The notes under the pieces were generated by a model. That model was not told where the DNA came from and did no database searches. It saw nothing but the letters and a program-made list of their open reading frames with translations. From the NCBI GenBank assembly GCA_937904375.1, contig CALDIG010000306.1:1-11936 (forward strand): 11,936 nucleotides of DNA, read 5' to 3'. Shown piece by piece: positions 7,277-11,936 of the stretch; within the stretch, counting starts at the first letter, position 1; each line of letters opens with the position of its first letter. Source of the stretch: an uncultured Prevotellaceae bacterium. GTDB taxonomy: Bacteria > Bacteroidota > Bacteroidia > Bacteroidales > Muribaculaceae. A program made the translations under genes and the position numbers.

Positions 7277-7290
7277 TAACAATTTTGTTA
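7277..7290. promoter_or_regulatory. second candidate TetR operator O2
   Basis: TAACAA-TT-TTGTTA is a perfect 6-bp-arm palindrome with the same core and 2-bp spacing as O1. It lies just upstream of the leftward -33 element. Its centre is 68 bp from that of O1, so repressor dimers at O1 and O2 would bracket the promoter. The arms are shorter than in O1, so binding may be weaker. Confidence 0.6.
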
Positions 7291-7325
7291 ATGAAATTCG
7301 AAAAAAATATTTTTACGAATATTAC

Positions 7326-7342
7326 GATTCTAATTTAGAATC
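7326..7342. promoter_or_regulatory. 17-bp perfect palindrome upstream of the rightward promoter
   Basis: GATTCTAA and TTAGAATC are perfect 8-bp arms around one central T. The centre is about 70 bp upstream of the inferred rightward start, a usual place for an activator. The half-site GATTCT occurs again at 7372-7377 inside the promoter spacer. The sequence differs from O1/O2, suggesting another DNA-binding protein. No regulator is identified. Confidence 0.5.
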
Positions 7343-7366
7343 ATCTTTGAATATTTGGGAATTTTT

Positions 7367-7397
7367 TTTGTGATTCTGGCAAATTACACTATATTTG
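7367..7397 (+). promoter_or_regulatory. rightward Bacteroidota promoter of the Sus-fusion gene
   Basis: TTTG at 7367-7370 and TATATTTG at 7390-7397 (TAnnTTTG) are separated by 19 nt, a close match to the Bacteroidota consensus. The predicted start at about 7404 leaves a leader of only about 22 nt with no clear Shine-Dalgarno sequence. Confidence 0.82.
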
Positions 7398-7425
7398 CGC
7401 TGAATAAATAAATCTTTTAAAATAA

Positions 7426-10400
7426 ATGGTTATGAAGAAATTATTTCCACTTATCATTTTTTCCTTGTTATCTTTTTCAGTAAACGCTAAATATGGCGAT
7501 GTGAATAATGACGGTTTTGTTACATCTTACGATATAACGGCCTTGTATAATTATTTGTTGAATGGTGATGAAACATTTCTTTCAACGAGTGATATAAACG
7601 GAGACGGTTATATTACTGCCTACGATATAACTTGTATCTACAACGTGCTGCTCAATGATAGTGATAACAGTTGCGATGGTTTGTTCCGTCGTTGTTATGC
7701 TACCATGGCAACTGAAGGTGCTAATGGTGCTAATGGGGGTGTGGATATTCAATTATTTGATGGAGGTTATCAATCCTTTTACAAGCAGTTGTGGAACAGT
7801 AATGAACTTACAACCGATGAAGCTATTAATGGTTGGGGAGATGATGGTATTCGTCCACTTGACCTCAACTATTACACCGAGAAAAATCCAATGCTTTATG
7901 GTTATTTCTTGCGACTGTATTACAGTATATTCTTGTGTAACACCTATCTTGACAAATATCAAAATTATAATATCTCACAAACTGCTGAAGTTCGTTTCCT
8001 GCGTGCATTATATTACTATTTTGCCATGGATGCTTTTGGCAACATCCCTTATTATACTGAATCGGCAAATGAGAGTAATTCACATTATGTGACAGCAGGT
8101 GATGGCAGTTATTCTTACCCAGTTTGGTCATGGTATCCATCTGGACCTAAATTTGGTAATCAAAAGAGTAGATCCGAAATGTTTGCTTTTATTGAGAATG
8201 AACTGCTAGAAGCCGAAAAGAACATGGCAGCTCCTACACCCAAGAACAGTTCACATGAGATGTACTGGCGTGCCGACAAGGCTGCCGCATGGCTATTGCT
8301 CTCAAGGCTCTATCTTAATGCAGAGGTTTATACAGGCACTGCGAAATGGGCAAAGGCTCGTGAATATGCAAAGAAGGTGATGGATTCTGATTACCAGTTG
8401 TTCAGTGAAGGTTATGATGGTAATGGCGTTGATGGAGTTCATCGCCAGTTCAGCGCTTACCAGATGCTCTTCATGGGAGATAATGGGGAGACTGATGCTT
8501 CAAAAGAAGCAATATTGATAATTCCACACAATGGTAATGACGCTTATTATTCTTCTTGGAATACTTCCACATACTTGATTTGTTCTACCTATGATTACGA
8601 TATGCATCCTAATCCATACGCTCCCAATGAGACTAATGGTCTCAGCAACAATGCTTGGATGGGTAACCGCATGCGACCAAATCTAGTGAATAAGTTTTTC
8701 GTTAATGATGCTCCTGCCTGGAGTTATGCCTACGACGTTGTTACTGCAGCAGGAGATGATCGTGCAATTTTTGAGACTTATTATCATAATCTTAACGTAG
8801 ATGATGTGTCTGTCTTTTGGTCGGGTCATGCTACTGCAAAATTCAACAATTTCAAGTGCAATGGCTCTAATGGTAGTGACATGACTTTCCCCGATATGGA
8901 TATTTTCTTGTTCAGGAAAGCCGAAGCCTACCTAACATACGCCGAGGCATTGACTCGTCTTGCCGGTGGCGTGGCGCCCACAGAGGCTGTGAATGCCATA
9001 AATGCAATTCGCGGCCGCGCTCATGCCACGCAAAAAACATCTTATTCTCTCGACGATATCCTTGACGAATGGAGCCGCGAGTTCTATTTTGAGGGCCGTC
9101 GTCGTGTAGATTTAATTCGTTTCGGCAAATTTGGTGGCACTACCGATTACCAGTGGCAGTGGAAGGGCAATACTTATGAAGGAAGAGATTTCAGTAGTTT
9201 CCGCAATGTATTTGCCATTCCTGGTACGGTGCTTGCCGAGAACCCAGAACTCACACAGAATGAGGGTTACAATCCTTATGACCATGATGTTGTGATTGAT
9301 AATGCGATGAATATATCGGTATCTACCGATGTTCAAAACCTTTACACTTTCTTCACATGTAATGACCTTAGCGGTGTGTTGGCTAGCATTCCCGATGCAA
9401 CGGCAAGAGTTGTAATCTCAACTGACGCTAATTTCTCTTATGGTATGAGTTTTGACTGTGCCATTAATGCCGCCACTAATTCTCTGTCGGTCCAGGTGAA
9501 AAACTCTTTGGTAAATGAATGGATTGTGAATAATAATTTGTCTGATGGCAGTGAGAGTACAACACTTTATGCCAAGGTGGTGTGCAGTGGTGATAAATGT
9601 GGAGAGAATTATTACAAAACTGCTAATAGTAACACAGTACAGTGGAGTTTAAAAGTCAACAGTAAAATTGTCCCAGAATTATGGTACATGGTTGGTAACT
9701 GCGTTGGCAGCAATGATTGGGACAATGGTTCAGGTTCTATTGGCACTGGTCTTATTCCTTTGTTGCCTATACCTGATTCGGAATATGATGTTAATGGTAG
9801 AGGCACTCTAGTATATGCCGGCTACTTCCCTGCAGGCGGTCAATTCAAGTTTATCAAGAATCCTGGCAGTTGGGATGAGCAGATGAATTACACCAATCTC
9901 CGTGGTGAGTCAATCGTAACCGACGAGGATGGCGACAACCACAACATCGGTATTCCAGAGGATGGTTACTACAAAATTGAGATGAACACAGTCAACAGAA
10001 CTTTCACTATGGTGAAGCTTGATGGGACTTATCCCGAATATACTACTATCACCATGCCAGGTGACTATCAAGGATGGGAGCCCTCAGTTAATGCAATGAC
10101 GGCAATGGGCAAGCGTGACAACACCGAGAATCACGAATGGTACCTCGATGCAACCTATGAAGCCAATGCCGAGCTCAAGTTCACAAACGGCACTTACACT
10201 TGGGACGTGAACTGGGGTGCAGCAACCTTCCCGTTTGGATATGGTTCACAAGGCGGTCCAAACATTCCAGTGAGAGCAGGCGAGTATCGTGTTTATTTTA
10301 ATGATATCTTGGGACTTTATGCATTCATGGAATCGCAAAACGGCGGAATAGTTGATGACCCTAATAATGATTATTTGAGCACTCAAGCCGTTGACGAAAT

Positions 10401-11580
10401 AGTTGATTTAACAGAATCTTTTAGCAATAATGATAAGCTGAAGGTCTGCTCGTTAACCACCAATTTGGGTGAGTATAATAATCCTCAGCTATTTATGGCT
10501 TTTGAGGATGGAACAAGAATCCCAATAGGCTATAATGGAGAGGTTAATGCCAATCAGCTTAAGAATTATATATCCTCCATTATGGATATTTCAAAGTTGG
10601 GATTTAAGACAATGAGTTTTGTGGTTTTGGCTCAAATTTCAGATTCACAGCACATTTGCTCTAATTCAGTGGAGGTTAATTTGCTGTTAGATAAATTCTA
10701 TATACAGAAGACCAATGGTGAGCGCACTCCGATGAAGTTTGTTGAACCAGGGAAATATTCGGTTTCTGTCACTGCTCAGGAGATGTCGTTTTACTTCCTG
10801 CCTTTTAGCAAAGTGAATAACTTTGATGAATACAAACTCGGCAGCAACGTGCCAACCGAAGGTCTTTTATTTGGAGGACATTTGGCAAAAGGCAACAAGG
10901 CATGGGAGATTAATCTCAATGAAGATCCCGACTATAATAATTACGTCATTTCAATCAATTTGAACGACATGACCTATAACGTTGAGGGCGTGACTTACGC
11001 TGATATGATATGGCAGGCTGGTAATGCCAACGGATGGGGCAGCACAAGTCCAGCTTCTGGCCTTAAAAACAAGGGTTGGAAATATGCCCGCAACAACGAT
11101 GGCGACTACTTTGGATTCATGTACCTCAATGGTGACTTCATGTTCCGAAGCAATCAATATGCCTGGGATGCTCCCCGCTGGGGCGCAGGAAACAGTGAGG
11201 GTACTCTTAGTCCTGACGGTGGCACCCTTAACGCTGCCGAGGGATTCTACATGGTAGAGGCTAATATCGCCGACCTTACTTATAACCTTACTCCTATCAC
11301 CACAGTTGGTGTGATAGGCGGTTTCAATGGTTGGGCAAGTGACTATGCCACGCTCACCTACAACACCTCAACTGGCGCTTGGGAAGGTTATTGTGATATT
11401 CCGGCTGGCACAGACTTCAAGTTCCGCGCTAACAACAGTTGGGACATCAACTGGGGCGGCAGCATTAACAACCTCAATTACGACGGTGCAAACATCAGGC
11501 TTGACAGTGATGGCAACTACTTCATCCAGCTCTATCTCACCTACGAGGGCGATTTCCATGTTACCTTCACTAAACAGTAA
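7426..11580 (+). CDS. secreted dockerin-SusD-SusE-SusF fusion, probable starch-binding protein
   Basis: A 1384-residue protein. Residues 1-21 form a signal peptide ending VNA with no lipobox. Two dockerin-type calcium loops follow: D25-x-N27-x-D29-G...D36 and D56-x-N58-x-D60-G...D67. Residues about 85-615 are a full SusD domain: NELTTDEAI..WGDDGI, AEVRFLRALYYYFAMDAFGNIPYY, ADKAAAWLLLSRLYLNAEVY, and the usual ending (FRNVFAIPGTVL.ENPELTQNEGY). The wording resembles the starch-binding SusD subgroup. Residues about 620-970 resemble SusE (Ig-like domain, then modules at about 750-867 and 872-969). Residues about 984-1384 resemble SusF (Ig-like domain, then modules at about 1089-1188, 1191-1288 and 1292-1384). 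Four modules carry a Phe-x-Phe...Trp-Asp motif; W926/W930, W1247/W1252 and W1339/W1343 are paired tryptophans. The likely role is binding starch or another alpha-glucan outside the cell. A start at 7432 (MKKLFPL) is equally possible. SusD is certain; the SusE/F assignment is strong but rests on domain order and motifs. Confidence 0.85.
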   Translation: MVMKKLFPLIIFSLLSFSVNAKYGDVNNDGFVTSYDITALYNYLLNGDETFLSTSDINGDGYITAYDITCIYNVLLNDSDNSCDGLFRRCYATMATEGANGANGGVDIQLFDGGYQSFYKQLWNSNELTTDEAINGWGDDGIRPLDLNYYTEKNPMLYGYFLRLYYSIFLCNTYLDKYQNYNISQTAEVRFLRALYYYFAMDAFGNIPYYTESANESNSHYVTAGDGSYSYPVWSWYPSGPKFGNQKSRSEMFAFIENELLEAEKNMAAPTPKNSSHEMYWRADKAAAWLLLSRLYLNAEVYTGTAKWAKAREYAKKVMDSDYQLFSEGYDGNGVDGVHRQFSAYQMLFMGDNGETDASKEAILIIPHNGNDAYYSSWNTSTYLICSTYDYDMHPNPYAPNETNGLSNNAWMGNRMRPNLVNKFFVNDAPAWSYAYDVVTAAGDDRAIFETYYHNLNVDDVSVFWSGHATAKFNNFKCNGSNGSDMTFPDMDIFLFRKAEAYLTYAEALTRLAGGVAPTEAVNAINAIRGRAHATQKTSYSLDDILDEWSREFYFEGRRRVDLIRFGKFGGTTDYQWQWKGNTYEGRDFSSFRNVFAIPGTVLAENPELTQNEGYNPYDHDVVIDNAMNISVSTDVQNLYTFFTCNDLSGVLASIPDATARVVISTDANFSYGMSFDCAINAATNSLSVQVKNSLVNEWIVNNNLSDGSESTTLYAKVVCSGDKCGENYYKTANSNTVQWSLKVNSKIVPELWYMVGNCVGSNDWDNGSGSIGTGLIPLLPIPDSEYDVNGRGTLVYAGYFPAGGQFKFIKNPGSWDEQMNYTNLRGESIVTDEDGDNHNIGIPEDGYYKIEMNTVNRTFTMVKLDGTYPEYTTITMPGDYQGWEPSVNAMTAMGKRDNTENHEWYLDATYEANAELKFTNGTYTWDVNWGAATFPFGYGSQGGPNIPVRAGEYRVYFNDILGLYAFMESQNGGIVDDPNNDYLSTQAVDEIVDLTESFSNNDKLKVCSLTTNLGEYNNPQLFMAFEDGTRIPIGYNGEVNANQLKNYISSIMDISKLGFKTMSFVVLAQISDSQHICSNSVEVNLLLDKFYIQKTNGERTPMKFVEPGKYSVSVTAQEMSFYFLPFSKVNNFDEYKLGSNVPTEGLLFGGHLAKGNKAWEINLNEDPDYNNYVISINLNDMTYNVEGVTYADMIWQAGNANGWGSTSPASGLKNKGWKYARNNDGDYFGFMYLNGDFMFRSNQYAWDAPRWGAGNSEGTLSPDGGTLNAAEGFYMVEANIADLTYNLTPITTVGVIGGFNGWASDYATLTYNTSTGAWEGYCDIPAGTDFKFRANNSWDINWGGSINNLNYDGANIRLDSDGNYFIQLYLTYEGDFHVTFTKQ

Positions 11581-11664
11581 GTTTTATAACCCATGTCGAG
11601 CTTATCTAAAAACGGCGATTTTTGTGAATTCAACAAATGGCTGCGAACCCAGTTCGTCAAAAAG

Positions 11665-11678
11665 CCTGCTCACGCAGG
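11665..11678 (-). terminator. weak hairpin with T-run on the minus strand
   Basis: CCTGC and GCAGG form a 5-bp GC-rich stem with a 4-nt loop. Read on the minus strand it is followed by C and then TTTTT, the order of an intrinsic terminator for leftward transcription. On the plus strand only A/T-rich mixed sequence follows. No leftward gene is visible to its right, so this may be incidental. Confidence 0.3.
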
Positions 11679-11731
11679 AATTATAAACCAAGGTTGCGCG
11701 AAAGTTATTATAAAACCGAGAATTCCGCTAC

Positions 11732-11757
11732 GTCCGTTCTAGGACAACTGTTTTTTT
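11732..11757 (+). terminator. possible terminator of the Sus-fusion transcript
   Basis: A short stem (GTCC at 11732-11735 with GGAC at 11742-11745) is followed after 5 nt by seven T residues (11751-11757). The stem is only 4 bp and the T-run is displaced, so this is a weak candidate. It lies between the Sus-fusion stop codon and the next promoter, where a terminator is expected. Confidence 0.25.
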
Positions 11758-11775
11758 GATAATACTGATTGTTTG

Positions 11776-11807
11776 TTTGCACATTTTCAAGATGTTTATT
11801 ACCTTTG
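11776..11807 (+). promoter_or_regulatory. rightward Bacteroidota promoter for a gene beyond the window
   Basis: TTTG at 11776-11779 and TACCTTTG at 11800-11807 (TAnnTTTG) are 20 nt apart, a full match to the Bacteroidota consensus. The predicted start is near 11814. The transcript would have a leader of at least 120 nt, much longer than that of the Sus-fusion gene. Confidence 0.78.
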
Positions 11808-11832
11808 CGGTATAGTAATAATTAAAACTACT

Positions 11833-11866
11833 CAAGTTTCTAAAGTTCTAATACTTTAAAAACTTG
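11833..11866 (+). promoter_or_regulatory. leader hairpin downstream of the right-edge promoter
   Basis: The 13-nt arms CAAGTTTCTAAAG and CTTTAAAAACTTG pair at 12 of 13 positions around an 8-nt loop. An outer pair, ACTACT (11828-11833) with AGTAGT (about 11879-11884), could extend it around a 3'-side bulge. It begins about 20 nt after the predicted transcription start. It is not followed by a T-run, so it is a leader structure or regulator site rather than a terminator. Confidence 0.5.
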
Positions 11867-11936
11867 AAGGTTAGAGGTTAGTAGTGTTTAGAGAAAAATT
11901 TTTTCCAAAATTTTCTATATTTCACACTGATTATCC

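Larger units (their letters stand above)
11581..11936. other. gene-free spacer with promoter for an off-window gene
   Basis: No reliable coding region is present; the open frame running out of the Sus-fusion gene to about 11686 is an out-of-frame shadow. The stretch holds two weak hairpins, a good rightward promoter and the start of an A/T-rich leader with a strong hairpin, all listed separately. The leader has no ATG before the window ends, so the next gene starts beyond 11936. Confidence 0.6.

Noticed and set aside
7297..7319. TTCG ... CGAA flanking an A-run/T-run as another operator
   Set aside because: The inner AAAAA-TA-TTTTT is symmetric, but the TTCG and CGAA flanks are out of register by one base; it is better explained as A/T-rich spacer.
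7426..11580. CRISPR array or insertion sequence anywhere in the window
   Set aside because: No regularly spaced direct repeats, transposase or terminal repeat pair with target duplication was found; the repeats seen are short heptamers or protein-coding heptads.
11327..11686. 119-codon plus-strand frame crossing the end of the Sus-fusion gene
   Set aside because: It is in another frame of a clearly coding region, is rich in Thr and Ser from shifted codons, and has no promoter or start context.
11641..11700. possible tRNA T-arm (GGGTTCGCAGCC on the minus strand)
   Set aside because: No acceptor stem, anticodon arm or CCA end can be placed around it.

Overview
The window looks like chromosomal DNA of a gut-type Bacteroidota, most likely order Bacteroidales (Prevotellaceae or Muribaculaceae-like). 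The grounds are Bacteroidota promoters (TTTG, about 20 nt, TAnnTTTG) in front of transcription units, SusD/SusE/SusF-type starch-binding modules, paired dockerin-like calcium loops behind a signal peptide, and no strong Shine-Dalgarno sequences. The family assignment is inference.

Layout. Positions 1-251 hold no gene but carry an imperfect inverted repeat. Positions 252-7162 are one tightly packed minus-strand operon, transcribed leftward: TetR-family regulator, TolC/OprM-type outer-membrane channel, lipoprotein HlyD-type adaptor, two ABC ATPases and two ABC-2 permeases. This matches the logic of the E. coli cecR-ybhG-ybhF-ybhS-ybhR locus, except that the double ATPase YbhF is two separate overlapping genes and a TolC-like gene is included. 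Together the products would form a tripartite ABC exporter spanning both membranes, probably for toxic small molecules, under local TetR control. The two ATPases are complementary: all the degenerate catalytic residues fall in one of the two composite ATP sites.

Positions 7163-7425 are a divergent control region. It has a Bacteroidota promoter in each direction, a 24-bp palindrome (11-bp perfect arms) and a second site with the same core, which are good candidates for the TetR operators, and a separate 17-bp perfect palindrome upstream of the rightward promoter.

Positions 7426-11580 encode a single 1384-residue secreted protein that appears to fuse, in order, two dockerin-type calcium loops, a complete starch-type SusD, a SusE-like part (Ig-like domain plus two starch-binding modules) and a SusF-like part (Ig-like domain plus three modules). 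In the classical Sus system these are three separate surface lipoproteins next to the SusC transporter. Here the signal peptide has no lipobox and no SusC gene is visible. This chimera is the most noteworthy item in the window.

Positions 11581-11936 contain no gene. They hold weak terminator-like hairpins and a clear rightward Bacteroidota promoter followed by an A/T-rich leader with a strong hairpin, serving a gene beyond the right edge.
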